Of a stretch of 64,000 bases of DNA, positions 12,263 to 24,156 are shown in pieces. The translations under genes and the position numbers were made by a program. This DNA comes from Sequoia sempervirens (taxonomy: Eukaryota; Streptophyta; Pinopsida; Cupressales; Cupressaceae), in assembly GCA_007258455.2 (NCBI GenBank), contig VDFB02321281.1, forward strand, positions 24,869-88,868, given 5' to 3'. The stretch's first letter is position 1, and each line of letters opens with the position of its first letter. The notes below the pieces were generated by a model. It was not told the DNA's origin. It worked only from the letters and a program-made list of their open reading frames with translations, and did not search any database.

Positions 12263-12750
12263 CAAATGGAAACATCGGCTATAACAAGGCTTACTGAAAA
12301 ATGTGCATCAACCCATGCTAAAGTTGAAGAAATCTTGAAAGAGGTACATGACTGTGAGGATGAGGTGAAAACACTTATTTTATACCGCATTATATGGCCA
12401 AAAGCCACATAGGGTATAAAAGCTAAAATGGCCTCGATTGAGCCTCAGATTGCCTAAGCATCAAGTGACTATGATATGGCATTAGACAAAAAATATCATA
12501 CCTAGACTGCTATAATAGATCTGCATGACAAATTCCTTACTCTGCAAACCTAGAAAGAAAAGATTATCAAGAAAATTGGAAAGCTAAGGAACTATGTAGA
12601 ATCAAAACACATACCTATTTCATGTGCCTTGGTCAATGTTGACAGGATTTCACAAATAAATCTTAAACCCGACATTGTGGAAGAAGGAGAAATTGCCTTG
12701 ATGGAGCTTGAGACTATACTGGTTGCTTGTAGTAGTAAAAATAAGTTTTG
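12263..12750 (+). pseudogene. Downstream coiled-coil frame of element A
   Basis: Beginning at a methionine (METSAITRLTEKC) this frame gives a helical charged protein with internal stops near 12410, 12456, 12501 and 12550, ending LETILVACSSKNKF. It resumes the body of A after nested element C. It is probably the C-terminal part of A's gag-like protein, or a second product. I recognise no enzyme motif. The opposite-strand frame at 12592-12816 looks like its shadow. Confidence 0.45.
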
Positions 12751-13028
12751 AAGAAGGAAAGCCTTCTTGGAAAGCCATGCTACAAAAGCTTGGGTCAACA
12801 TCTTCAGGTTGACCATTTTTCATTTCAGCTCATTCATGTTTTTCAAATCTCTTTATATATATGTGGATGTATTAGGAAATTTTTCTATGGGGGAATCAAT
12901 TACTTCAGTTTAGTTCAATTTGTACATATGGTTGATATAAGGTTTTGTGTTTGTGCATCATTTTTCCTTGATTTCAAAGGGGGAGAGATGTGTGGAGAAG
13001 AAATGTTGGCACAAGTTGCCATCAATGA

Positions 13029-13041
13029 CAAAGGGGGAGAT
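13029..13041 (+). promoter_or_regulatory. Polypurine tract of element A
   Basis: CAAAGGGGGAGAT lies directly before the LTR start TGTTGGAAG at 13042. A similar G-rich block (AAAGGGGGAGAGA) at 12977-12990 may be an upstream duplicate. Confidence 0.75.
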
Positions 13042-14286
13042 TGTTGGAAGAATGAAGAAGACATGTGTTGTCATTGATGTCAACACTACTTGGTGAATAT
13101 TAGGATGGTATGAAGAATACTCTGCTCAATTGAACTAATTCACAATTAAGTGATTCTATTATGTGTCTACGTCGACAATTTATGCTCTTTGTGCCCTCTG
13201 TAGATTGGTTTGCATTTCATTGCACATTTAGATCCCTTTTCGCGATTCCAATGTATTTTTTGTGGATGATATCAATGCCTAAATATAGAATTTCATTTGG
13301 TCTGGAAAAATAGTTTAAAAGTTGCATATGACAGAAGTTTTGTATGTAGAGTGTTCCTAATTTAGTGCAATGTGCATGACCTTTTCAGTTCGCACTTCTC
13401 CACAAGTGTGTGCTAGGTCTTGCGATTTTGGGATGATGTTTACAGGTGTCTATGGGTTAATATTTCCATCTGGCATGATATTTTGAGATCCATATGTTAT
13501 GTGTGTGATAATCAATTGAAGTATTATGTTTTAGGTCTTATGCTTGGCCGACCTAAAATATGTAAAAGGTTGTGGAGATTAAAATTATAATGTGAATGTA
13601 AGGAGTTATTATAGGTCCATATTGACCTATATATCATAGGTTTGTGGTGTGAAGGTATTTGAATTTGAATTGGGTGCCAACAAGGAACATTTTGCATTCC
13701 CTTTGGCATCATCTAATCAAGCCAACTTAGTCAGTGTTTGCAATAATGCTCATGTATATATAGAAGATCGTTTTGAGGATTAAATGAGAGTGTGTGCTAG
13801 TGAAGTGATTTGAATGCAAGAAAAAAAGAAAATTTCTGTAGAAGATTGAGAAAAGGATATGCAAATATAATTAGAAGCAAAGATTTGTGTTTTGTATCAA
13901 GCAAAGCATTTTGGATCAGAATCTTGAGCTTCAAAGGAACTTAATTCAGCATATGACAGATGTATTTTGTATCATTTCAATACTGTCTATGTAGCCACTT
14001 TTCTTATCTTAACTTTTTTATATGAACATTGAGTTCACCTAGACAGTGAGTCCTCCTACCAGTGAGCCTTTATGTAATATTTTATGAATGGTCATACTAT
14101 ATTGTGAGCTAATCCTCACCGTGGTTTTTCCCATCTTGGTTTATCCACATAAAAATTTTGGTGTTCATGTGTTACATGTGTTATTGGTTGTCCATGCTTT
14201 CATTTCTATTAATTGCTAAGTATGCTATGTTAATTGGATGGTTGGTAATTAAATGGTTTTTGGGAATGTTGATTCACCCCCCCTCT
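13042..14286 (+). repeat. 3' LTR of element A, last bases missing
   Basis: It begins TGTTGGAAGAATG after the polypurine tract and aligns with 1-389 and 5157-5486. The alignment stops abruptly after CACCCCCCCTCTTA at 14286. The 5' copy continues for about 17 more bases to its CA end, so the 3' LTR end has been lost at the junction with element D. It is 1245 bases long here. Confidence 0.85.
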
Positions 14287-15700
14287 TAGACAATCCTAAG
14301 GGAGCTATGTACAAATTTACCTTTGTAGAGAAACTTAGAAGTACTACCCTTGCTTCAAAAAGACATTGCCTCACCTCAACTCTTGTTTGGTTTGCATATT
14401 CTACAATCCATGAATTTTTCATAGAACCAACCTTTATAGAAATTTGACTAGCTACTTTAGGTGAATTTTTTTTTTCATGGGTCTAGTATCAATAAGAATG
14501 GAAATAGGTATACCAAACAAAGTACTTGGAGTTTCTATGAGAGTGATCTAGAACTTAGCTTGTCGATTATCCAAAGCTGCATGGATCTTCTGCTAGAATT
14601 CAGCTTGTTGGGGAGGAAGAGGATTTTATTGAGATTTTGATCCTAATGGCTTGTTAGGAAAATTGATGGAAAAATGATCCCCACCACATGTGAAGCATCC
14701 TTTCATGGGTCCCTTCCTTCTTGCAGGCCTTTCGGTATTACTAGAATTTCCTCTAGCATTATTGTTTTTACTGTTGTTGAAGTTATTCCCTCTGCGATCC
14801 CTTCTTGGTTCATCCAATTGTTACAGGGTCCTTTGTCCCCTTTCCTTTGAGAATCTAACCCTCCATTAAACTTCTTTGGAGTTTGATTAACTAGAGGCTC
14901 ACCAAACTTCTTTTGATTCCTCTCTCAATAGATCGAGATAGATTTAAGATTTTGCTCCTACTTAACTACTTTCTCATAAACTAGGTCCATGGTTGTTGGA
15001 TCATGAACATCAACCTCTCCACCAATTTGGTTATTCAGTCCCATGATGAAATTCCTACTTCAAAATTGCTCATCTTTTTGATACATAGGTACGTACCTCA
15101 AAAGATGGGTGAATTTCTCCTAGTACTCGTTCACCGATGAGTCTCCTTGCTTCATATTCTGGAAATCAGTGAGATTTTGTTCATAGAAGAGTTGGGGCAG
15201 CCACCTTTTCAAAAAATCTCAACAAACTACCTCTAGTTCAGCCTTAAAGAACCGATTCCAAGCTCCATCTTGTTCATCCACTAGTTAGAGGCTTCTCCTG
15301 CCAACTAGAAGGCTCCCCAAACAATTTTTGTGACCTCAGAATAGTTTCTAATCTAAAATTACTTTTCCATTTGTATCAACCAAGCCTCAACCTCATCTCC
15401 ACTGGCACTTCCTTTGAATTTAGGAGGGGTAATTTTTCTCATATCCCTAGACAATTTAGTTGTCACACATCTTTTACTAATTTCTGACTTGGACTGAGTT
15501 TGTGTTTTATCAGTCTCATGTTCACTAGTATGGGTGTGATCATGAGAATTATCTCCTTCTTCTTCATTATGAGGCACTTCCTCATCATGATTTGGTATTT
15601 CTTCTTCTTCTCTATCTTTCTCCCTTACTTCTTGTTCAAGGTATCCTATATGTTCCTTGGTTTCATCCATCATTTCCAGAATGTGATCCAACTTGGCTTC
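14287..15700 (-). pseudogene. Gag and protease start of element D
   Basis: From 15691 downward: an acidic N-terminal stretch (KDREEEEIPNHDEEVPHNEE), then the retrotransposon gag domain starting ITPPKFKGSASGDEVEAWLI. The domain continues through FFKAELE, QNLTDFQNMKQGDSSVNEY and FTHLLRYVP with stops in between. A basic Asn/Arg-rich linker (14817-14720) and a CCHC knuckle follow (CFTCGGDHFSINF, its last cysteine lost). The protease start, equivalent to 7160-7290 of element C, ends at 14287. Gag forms the virus-like particle in active relatives; this copy is dead. Confidence 0.75.
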
Positions 15701-16099
15701 AGCATTCTCAGCCCCTTGACCTACTTCCTAAATTTCCCCAAGATTAGTACGTGTTCTAATCATTTTCCAAAGTCAAAATATACCTAGAGGGTTTCATGGA
15801 ATTAGATCTAAGAAAGTTTACTTATTATTTCCAAAACATTATAAAAGAGCATAATTTCACACATAAGAAATTCATTGAAAAACTTATACACGAGTTTTGA
15901 TAAGAATATGATTTTCATTTATTCAAAATATTTCAATATCCTTGTTTTACATTGAATGACTATTCAGATAGTCAAGATGAGAGTATCCATCGGATTCACA
16001 CTCAAATACATAATTGTGTGGGGTGTACCCCTCAGATTTTTGCTCAAATCTATCCCAAAAAGGGTAGTATGCCTCAAATTTATCTTCTGATACATAGTT

Positions 16100-16508
16100 T
16101 CAAGGTACATATCCCTCAAACTTGCCACTTGTGACTATTACAATAATTTCAACCATAGGTATAACACGAGGGTCCCTAAACAACATTGTTGGATTGACAC
16201 TACATTCTGAGGGCATATCCCTAGAAAGTGATAATGAGTCTAACTTTGTTGGAGAGACAGGAGGTAGATAATTGAAGTTGGATTCATCTCTTATCCTTCT
16301 CTTCTCTTGGCCTATAGGTAGCACTAAGTGCATGATTGAATGTTTCAATATCGGTTAGCCAAATGGCATTATCATAATTAGTTCCCTCTATGTTATGGAC
16401 AAGGGCTTCTCTTTCCTTCTTGGCCCATAGGTAGTACTCATTTCTAATCATTGACTTTCTTGCACTCATCCTAAGACACACCATCCTGGTGCAAGAATTT
16501 CCAAACAT
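16100..16508 (-). pseudogene. Short frames in the element D leader
   Basis: Two overlapping minus-strand frames (16508-16284 and 16348-16100) lie between the PBS and gag. The first includes the stretch NEYYLWAKKEREALVHNI and joins the second by a frameshift near 16300. I do not recognise them. They could be the true N-terminus of gag or leader sequence open by chance. Confidence 0.3.
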
Positions 16509-16572
16509 TAGAATTGTTTAATGGGTGAGGGAAAACATAGAAAGCAAATAGGTTCCAGAGTTAAACTTGGTA

Positions 16573-16584
16573 GCTTTGATACCA
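16573..16584 (-). promoter_or_regulatory. Primer binding site of element D
   Basis: On the minus strand it reads TGGTATCAAAGC, two bases after the LTR end CATGTTACA, a close match to the initiator methionine tRNA site TGGTATCAGAGC. Confidence 0.75.
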
Positions 16585-17796
16585 TGTGTAACATGCCAAA
16601 ATTTATACTCAAAATTTTCCTATGTTTCTACTCACAAGTGAATAATCCATGATGCCATTACATAGCAATAAAAATTTTCTTTTCTAAAACAAAGATAACA
16701 TGAACATTTGAAATAAACACTATTCAAAAATTCCATTGCATTTCATTATAATTTCACAATATTTCCAAAGTATTAATTTCATATTAAATATTCACATGTT
16801 TATCATTCATGTTTACAATCTTCCATATAAATGGATACAAGTGTACATACATAGCTCTTCTGAGCTTCTAGAATTAGAAATACATATGTCCAGGTAATCC
16901 CCCTTCAAATCTTGGCCACCAACTAGTGAGGAGAAGCATCACTTAAAGCAGTTTTCCGCCAACCACGAACTTACTACAGTCCTCCGCACATCTACCTAAT
17001 GGTAAGATGGCCCTACCCTTTGATGAAGAGATTGGTTTGGTAACCCCATTATACTATCCTTTTCTGAGCTTGGTGTTGTGTTCTACAAACTAGAAATTTC
17101 CCATATAGTGGCTACAATCTACGTGTATGACAATCCCAAACTAGCATGCATAACTGGATCATAGTGAATTGATAGTGCAAAAAGTGGCAACTTACACTAC
17201 TTTGGCCAAATAATTCAAAACTCAATTATTTTGAGTGAGAGTCATCCTATTCACACACCTTCCAAGCTTGATTTGCAATGACCACACATATTCTATGCAT
17301 AAGCTATCCCCTTCACTAGATTATCCCAACTTAACATAGTTTATAGTAAAACACTCAAACACTCTTTCCTTCATATATAATATGATAATATGGTCCCCAT
17401 TTTTGGGTTTAACAATCAACTTAGCATCTTACATACTTTTCATGAAGCAAATAAACATAATCATATAAAGCATCTAAATTCCCCTTTCCAATAAATTAAA
17501 ACAAAACACATAAAATCATGCAATCTTTCCATCTTAAATATAAAACAATGTAGAACACTAGCATGCCTATAATCAGATAACTCTAATTGATTAATCTAGT
17601 TTCCTAGCACATCCTTCACCAATTAGTTTGCAATTCCTTCGCTTGACCAATTTCCACAGTGAAACTCTCTCAATCCTCACTAAACTCACTCTTAAAAACC
17701 TCACAAACTCACAACTCGGTAATGCAGTAGAGTAACTCTCAGAAAATTTAGAAAACAAGAATGCAAGAATGCATCCCAATGAAGAAGAATGCTCCC

Positions 17797-17804
17797 TATT
17801 TATA
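17797..17804 (-). promoter_or_regulatory. Likely LTR promoter TATA box (element D)
   Basis: TATAAATA on the minus strand is followed by GGGAGCATTC and a pyrimidine-rich stretch, the usual layout of the LTR transcription start. It lies 1.2 kb before the PBS, so U5 plus R would be long. Confidence 0.5.
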
Positions 17805-18489
17805 CAAAAATTTGAGCACTCTAAGGCTATAAAAAAGCTCCCAATATTTCCACATCTCACACTCAAAGCTTCAACTCAACTATGAAGATTTATGGTGGCA
17901 GAATAAAAATGATGACTATTTTCTCATGCTCATCTAGTCATAGTAATCTCATGACAGTAGAGTGATTTAATCAGAAATGCAAGGATAATGTTTCTACAGG
18001 CAGACCATTCCCAGCCAGCTTCATACTTGACTAATTCTTAGATTCCACTTGCCTTGAATATGCAAGAAATTCAATGAAAAACAAACTTCTAAAAGATGAG
18101 AACAATTCACACTTTGGCGCTACATATTTTACCATGCACCCTATTTACTTGGCTGGTGTTTACAAAGACTAGGTCAAAGTTCTTTATGCGGTGATGTTCA
18201 TTCTTCCTTCACAATATTTTACTAAGTCTTCCATGTTATATTCATACTATAGTTTGCTTTTTTTCCATGCGCCATTTATATTAGTGTTGCCTTTAGTTTA
18301 TATTTCCCAACACTTTAAACATTTCATGCAATGTTTAATTTATGCGTGCTATTATCAAATGCAACACATTACCCATTGTTTCAGTGCTTTATACTATATG
18401 TATAAGTTGTGCTTCATACATTGTATATGTTGTGTTTTCTATGATATGCACACAATAAAATTTCAGCGCTATATGAAATTATTAACATA

Positions 18490-18990
18490 TATTTAATATA
18501 TATATATATATATATATTATATATACATATATACATAACATGTATATATATATATCTCCACTTTTAAATTTGTATTATTCAATATTCGAATACACATATT
18601 CCACATAATAACATATGCATATATACGTATATGTACGTATGTATATGTCAATATACTCGTATGGATGTTTCCTTATCATCAAAGCATACACGTATGTTAA
18701 TATATATATATATTCACATATTATATAAATAAATATATATATATATATATATATCATGTTTTGATATTTAAACACATATTCATAATTCCTATCGATTAAC
18801 ATATATACACGAAGTGTATATATATGTCTCATTTGTTCGCTCAATTTTCCCATGCATATGGGTAATTCATCCATGAGCATGCGTAGATACATCTATGTAT
18901 ACTCATATACGTATTCACTCATGTGTATGAATTTATCGTAGATACATGCATATATACATATATACATTTTTATGTATACATCTCATCAAT
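18490..18990. repeat. TA-rich microsatellite in the D LTR
   Basis: Runs of TA (18497-18516, 18731-18752) and ATATAC/TATG mixtures sit at the same relative place as the tract in the C LTR. Open frames here are low-complexity artefacts. Confidence 0.85.
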
Positions 18991-19476
18991 TTAATATAAA
19001 CACATAAGGAAAAACTCATACAAGACAAAAGACTTAATCACATAACCTAAATTCAAAATATTCACAAACAAGATCATAACGTCAACTAAACCATACTCAA
19101 ACAAGGCTAAGGATAACTTACCATTTCCTAAAAAATTGACTCAACATCACTAAACTAGAAGTGAGTGTGTGAAAGCTTAGTTAGGCTCATTAAGGGTTAC
19201 TAGACCAAGTTCTCCTGAGTGATACTTCCCCTCTCTTCCTGAGGATTGAATTTGTCCCCGCATCCAACTTAGTGCATTGCTTGATAGTGGTTAATTGAAT
19301 CAATTACAACCATTTTCATCATATATTTCATAGACAAAATCATTATATAACATCATTTTGAATCAAACATTCATTTATTATATTTCCAAGATACATAAAG
19401 CATAAACACATACATTTAAAGCATTTTCACTCAACTAGGTAAAAGTAAATAAGTAATAGCACTATGAGGTGTAATA

Positions 19477-19787
19477 TTATCTCAATTTATAATTGTTGAT
19501 GTGAAGATTATTTTTATTGCTAACTTTTATTTTTATTATACATTTCTTTTTATTTATTGGATGATGGGTTATTTAGGCTGGCCTTGAACTAGTGGAGGCC
19601 ACAAGGGGGACCTCCTCCCCTTTAATTCAACATAGATATTAAGAGGCAACATTAGAATCCAATGAGTTTTTAACTTGGGTAGATGACTAACCACACATTT
19701 AGAGGTGACTACCACACCTAGGAAACAAACCCCACATCGAGAGATGGTAATCACACTCTAGTGGTTAATGACACATTAAGAGGTGCC
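19477..19787. other. Short spacer with no gene
   Basis: This is AT-rich then mixed sequence between elements D and E. It shares short phrases such as CACATTTAGAGGTG with the right flank of E (24636-24868), as expected for one target sequence split by E. I see no coding potential. Confidence 0.6.
19783..19787. repeat. Left target duplication of element E (GTGCC)
   Basis: GTGCC here and at 24631-24635 exactly flank the two LTRs of element E. Confidence 0.85.
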
Positions 19788-20259
19788 TATTAGAAATCTA
19801 AAATAGATTGAATAACCCAAGGAACTTCTTAAGAGAAAATCAAAGCTACATAAATTGAAAAAGAATAAAGAATGCACACCAGAACTCTGAGAGATTATGC
19901 AATGTCAATATGACATAATTCATTAAGAGCTTCCAATATTTCTTGATGTAATGCAAAGATGCATGAATGAATGAAAATACAAGCTAGAAAGTGAGTTTAT
20001 ATAGAACTTAGGAGAGGAAGTAGGTGGAAAATCCAACCAATAGGAATAACCACAACAAGTGGAGATAGACCACCAAAAGTGGAGGATGCCACCAAAAGTG
20101 GAAAGTGGTTCCACCCTTCAAGGAAGGGGACACCCCACACCTATATCCTAGTAATAAACTCACTTTATTATCCTAAGAAAGCTTAATTAAGTGTAGGAAA
20201 AACCTAGGACTAAGGGAAAATAAATTAACCCACTAGGAAAATGAAAACCTACACCAACA
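19788..20259 (-). repeat. Element E 3' LTR
   Basis: On the minus strand it runs from TGTTGGTGTAGG to AGATTTCTAATA. It matches 24157-24630 with a few tens of differences by eye, roughly 93% identity, so the insertion is moderately old. Confidence 0.9.
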
Positions 20260-20270
20260 CCCCCCCTTAA
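20260..20270 (-). promoter_or_regulatory. Polypurine tract of element E
   Basis: On the minus strand it reads TTAAGGGGGGG directly before the LTR start TGTTGGTG. Confidence 0.8.
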
Positions 20271-20341
20271 GCATAACTTAGGAGGATGCAAAAGATGACG
20301 GGTCCTGGAAAATGAGGCCATGTTAGGTACCCATATACATA

Positions 20342-21483
20342 TCAAACACCCCCTAGAATAGAGAGAGAATAGAAGAGAAGGACTAAGTAACCCCTCGAAA
20401 GATATCCAGTGGTAGATGCTCGAAACCAAATGGGGAAGATAGTCCATGATTGTTGAACAAAGTTTCTACCCTTAGGAAGAAACATAACCAATGGTGTATG
20501 CAAGGTATCTCCCAAATCCTGAAAGGAATATGTAAGAAGAAAGTGCAAGATGTATGAAGTCTTTGAACTCAATTCAAGTGTCTTCATGTCGATGCTAAAA
20601 GTTGTCATAATCAAATTAGGTGTTCTAGGCCACATTGTTGAAGATGACAAATTAGAATCTCCTAGAGACTGATGTAGAGCATAAGCTAAAAACTCAAATA
20701 TCTCCTTTGAAGAAGTCTTCTCCAAATGTTGATTCAAAGTATCCACACTCATGTCAAACTGAGATGAATGGGCATGAATGAGAGGGTCAAATTTCCCCTC
20801 ACAAAAATTGAAGAAGAATCATCTTCATCAAAGAGAAGATGAATACACTCAATAATTTCTCCCAAATATGCAATATGTGTCTCCATAAGCAAGTCTAAAA
20901 TACATGTCAAGAGATCATCCCAAACTGAATCAAGAAGACTATAGATATCCTGCTGCAAGAAGTCATTGGAAGCTTTCAAAGAAGCAACTCTAAACTCTGA
21001 AGTAACAATAGTAGATGGAAGGACAAAAGAGTGGTCCTCAAAGAGAAGATATATGTCCTCAATAGTGTCATCTAGATCCAAGATGAAGGACTCTATGAAC
21101 AAGAAAGAAATGTTTGGTAGAAATTGGTCCTAATGAACTTAATCTATAAGACATAACTGATCCTACTACAATCAATCATTGGAGGCTATCAAAGAAGCAT
21201 CTATGGAATCTAAAGCTACAATAGGTGATGTCAATGTAATCTCAACTTGAGGATGAGAAGCAAGAGGAGAATTCTCTATGTCATCTAGACATTCAAGACG
21301 TGCATAATATTTAAGCTCCTCTAAAGTATCAACATCAAAGGGTATATTATCTGCATCATCAAGTGGAATGAGAAAATCTGCAGCAAGATCATATGGGAAT
21401 GGAGAAACATGAGGGTATTCAAACATCTCCCAAATCTTGGTCCAAACTGTGTGGGGACATTCAATGTCCACTATAGCCAACAA
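20342..21483 (-). pseudogene. Acidic unknown protein of element E
   Basis: Three minus-strand blocks (21483-21172, 21102-20749, 20752-20342) follow one another with a stop or frameshift between them. Together they are a roughly 370-residue acidic protein rich in Asp, Leu and Ser with repeated phrases such as LDDADNIPFDVDTLEEL and IIECIHLLFDEDDSS, and a Ser/Leu-rich C-terminus. No zinc knuckle, protease or polymerase motif is seen. It is the only coding trace in element E, so it is either a highly diverged gag or a captured gene. I do not recognise it. Confidence 0.4.
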
Positions 21484-21546
21484 AGTGTCATAATCAACAT
21501 GACAACCAATTATTCCTATTACATGATCAATTCTATTACCCTAAAC

Positions 21547-23026
21547 TGTTACACCCCATTGTGTATTTACCTATTTACTATTACTATGTTAGGGTAAATT
21601 ATTGCATGTGTGAATATAATTAGAATTTTGATTGAGAATATATGTGCATGCACTTTGTTAGCAATGAATTATGAATGAATGTTATTTCATTTAATGTTAT
21701 GTGATGAAATGCATATATGTGAAATGGATGGTTATTGAATTGGATATTCTAAATATGGGAAAATATTATGTAAATGCATATTTTGATGAACAACTGACTA
21801 CCGTGGGAATGTGTTAGTTGGATGCAAGTTCATGTTAAATCCTCCAAGTGTGAGGGGAAGTATCACTCAAGAGAAGAACTTGGTCGAGTAACCAATAACT
21901 TAACCTAACTGAGCTTACACACACACTCACAGTAGAATGGTTGAGTCAAGTTATTGTGTTGGGAATAGGTAAGTCATCCTTTAGTATGATGTGTTTTCAT
22001 TAGTAAGGGTCTTTATTACTGTTGAGTGCATTCTTGGATGATGTTTATGTGTTTAGAGCTTATGAGTTCTTCCTTATATTGCTATGCTTGATTGATTATG
22101 TGAACATACGTTGTATGCATATATATGTATGCATATGCATGTCAACAATAGACCATACGCATGAAGGAACACATACATAAGAGTACATAGGTAGACGTAC
22201 CTATGCATGCTTATGAACGGGTTGCTTATGAGCATGGTGTTATCGAATGGACAATGTGACATGTATGTATATATGTATATATACATCACTAGTATATTAC
22301 CTATCAATAAGATAGTAATTATGTATGTGCTTGATTGTGAAATCGAATGTATATATATAAGATATATACATATGTATACATGTGTTGATATATACATATA
22401 TGTGACAAATGGACATGTCCATACAGAAATATCAATATATGTATACATACGTATACATGTACATAGAGGCATATATATATATACAATCAATATTATTATA
22501 TGAATGTTAACTTGATCTTATTCTTTTGAATATCAAATGTATACATATTTGATTGACATGGAATATATATATATATAATACATAGCGTTGAGGCTATTCA
22601 TTGAGATATATATGTATATGTACATGTGTATATATATAAATATATATTTATATATATATATGATTGATAAAGGCCAATTTGTATATATGTTATGCAAAGT
22701 ATTAAAGGTTGATCTATGCAAGTAATGTGCAAATGATAAAGGCCGATATGAAGTAATAAGAAATGGTCAATACCATTTAAAATGCATCACTATTTTATAA
22801 TAGCGTATTACTTCTACCTTTGAACGAATTTATCCAAAAGATAAAAGTGATGGAAAATTAAATAACATGTTTGCTATGTGAGTGGTTTAAATGCATGATA
22901 AAAGGAATAATTAGCAAGAAACGTGCTTGGTCAAAGCACAAGCTTGAACACTATTATCAAGTGTGTCTAGTTTAAGCATGAGTCCATAAAGATAAGACAA
23001 AATTTTTAGCCATCTGAGATGTGTTA
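21547..23026 (+). repeat. Solo LTR F (same family as the C and D LTRs) inside element E
   Basis: It starts TGTTACACCCCATTGTG and follows the C LTR closely: the AACTGACTACCGTGGGAATG block, the AGTATCACTC block, and the TA-rich middle at 22260-22680. It probably ends at GATGTGTTAAA near 23026 by analogy with the C LTR. No PBS or coding region is attached on either side, so it is a solo LTR. The start is firm; the right end and the target duplication are not resolved. Confidence 0.7.
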
Positions 23027-24144
23027 AAATGCCTTTTTTCTAGGACTCATAATTATCCTTATCCAAAACTATCACAAAAGGATGAGTAGAAAAACCCATG
23101 AAACAATCCTCAAAGGAATACAAAAGAACACCGAAAAATCATTAATACACTCCCACACTTTTCACTAGTATCAAAGATCACCCCCTAGATATTATAAGGT
23201 CAAAATTTTATAATTTAGTGCATTTACAAATCCTTTTCCAAGATACAATGCTCAATAGGCTCAAAATAGCCAAAATTACAAATTTTGATACAAAATAAAT
23301 CTAAGACAAAAGCTGGAAAAAGTAGCCTTATGGTTGTGAGTGCTCTTCAAGACCTTTCCAATGCCTATTTGTTTTTGAAAATTGAAGCACCAGGGTGAAA
23401 GTTATGGCCTCTATGGATGGAAAGTGCTCATCTCCAGCTTTCCGATGATATCTTGTTTGCTGAAATCCAACACCTAAAGCAAAAGTTATGAATTTTTGAA
23501 AAATTACCTGAATTTACCTTGCAGGAAACAATTTTTTCTAGCAAAAAAAGTTTTACTTCTAATTTGATTTCTAAAAAATCTACTCATTGTTTGTAGACAA
23601 TAACAGAAACCCAAAAATATTTTGATGCTAAGAACAAAGCCTAGAAATTGTTTTTTGATCCAACAAGCAGAAGATGAAAAAATGATTTTTTTAACCTTCA
23701 GTTGGTAGAAAAATGACACATTGCACTTTTTGGACAGCAATTTTCTTCAAATCCGTGCAAGATATACAAAATATAAAAGACACCCAGATGAGATTTAGAC
23801 CTTGGCTACAAAACCCAAAAATCATTTTTCTTACAAATGAGTGGAAATTGGAATTTTGAAGCAAAAAAGAAAACAACTCCAATAAAAAATGGTATTCTTC
23901 AAACCCCCATCTGCAATTATGTCAAATGATCTTCAATTTGGATGGAACAAAAGCCAATTCTAACTTTCTCAATCTTTTTAGATGTGTTGGAGTAGTAAAA
24001 AATACTTCCAATATAACCAAAAATGTTGCAATCACCTGGATCTCACAAAACACATATGCAAAATAAAGAGGTTATTAAATCTTTGCAAACCCTTTCTTAT
24101 ACTCCAAATCGTTCAAGAAGGCAAGAGAAGAGCATACGAGAATA
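23027..24144 (-). other. Leader region of element E, no gene recognised
   Basis: This is the untranslated leader between the E primer binding site and its acidic frame. Minus-strand open frames at 23882-23691 and 23740-23504 are Phe/Lys-rich and lack any known motif. Confidence 0.5.
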
Positions 24145-24156
24145 AATTTGATACCA
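24145..24156 (-). promoter_or_regulatory. Primer binding site of element E
   Basis: The minus-strand sequence is TGGTATCAAATT. It begins directly next to the LTR end CTAACA and matches the first eight bases of the usual initiator methionine tRNA site. Confidence 0.75.

Larger units (their letters stand above)
1..14286 (+). mobile_element. Element A: non-autonomous LTR retrotransposon (LARD-like), 5' end outside the window
   Basis: Bases 1-389 plus 5157-5503 align with 13551-14286, which defines two copies of one LTR. The 5' copy is followed by a methionine-tRNA-type primer binding site (5506) and the 3' copy is preceded by a polypurine tract (13029). Between them lie a gag-like coiled-coil frame with zinc knuckles and a second degenerate coiled-coil frame. 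No reverse transcriptase or integrase belongs to this element; the pol at 7.0-10.4 kb is part of nested element C. The LTR copies differ at many sites, so the insertion is old. The outer target duplication cannot be tested because the 5' end is missing and the 3' LTR lacks its last bases. Confidence 0.8.
14287..19476 (-). mobile_element. Element D: minus-strand Ty3/gypsy remnant (5' LTR, PBS, gag, start of PR)
   Basis: Read on the minus strand, the order is LTR (19476-16587), PBS (16584-16573), leader, gag, and the beginning of protease, which stops at 14287 against the truncated A LTR. Pol and the 3' LTR are absent. LTR and gag/PR are related to element C but clearly a different copy (about 75% by eye over the shared protease segment). 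The sharp double truncation at 14286/14287 indicates a deletion or rearrangement. Confidence 0.75.
16587..19476 (-). repeat. 5' LTR of element D (2.9 kb)
   Basis: Minus-strand LTR from TATTACACCTC (19476; TG mutated to TA) to CATGTTACA (16587), next to the PBS. The block around 19190-19260 matches the start of the C LTR (GAAGTATCACTCAGGAGAAC on the minus strand). The right-hand part contains an AT microsatellite (18490-18990); the left part has a promoter (17797). It is about twice as long as the C LTR: the extra 1.3-1.5 kb lies between the microsatellite and the LTR end. Confidence 0.65.

Noticed and set aside
18575..18892. 105-codon minus-strand frame
   Set aside because: It lies wholly in the TA-rich tract of the D LTR and has low-complexity composition.
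6833..19476. Elements C and D as two halves of one inverted element
   Set aside because: They overlap in the zinc-knuckle/protease segment with only about 75% identity by eye, so they are separate copies.
22074..22503. Open frames on both strands
   Set aside because: Microsatellite part of solo LTR F, equivalent to the tract in the C LTR.
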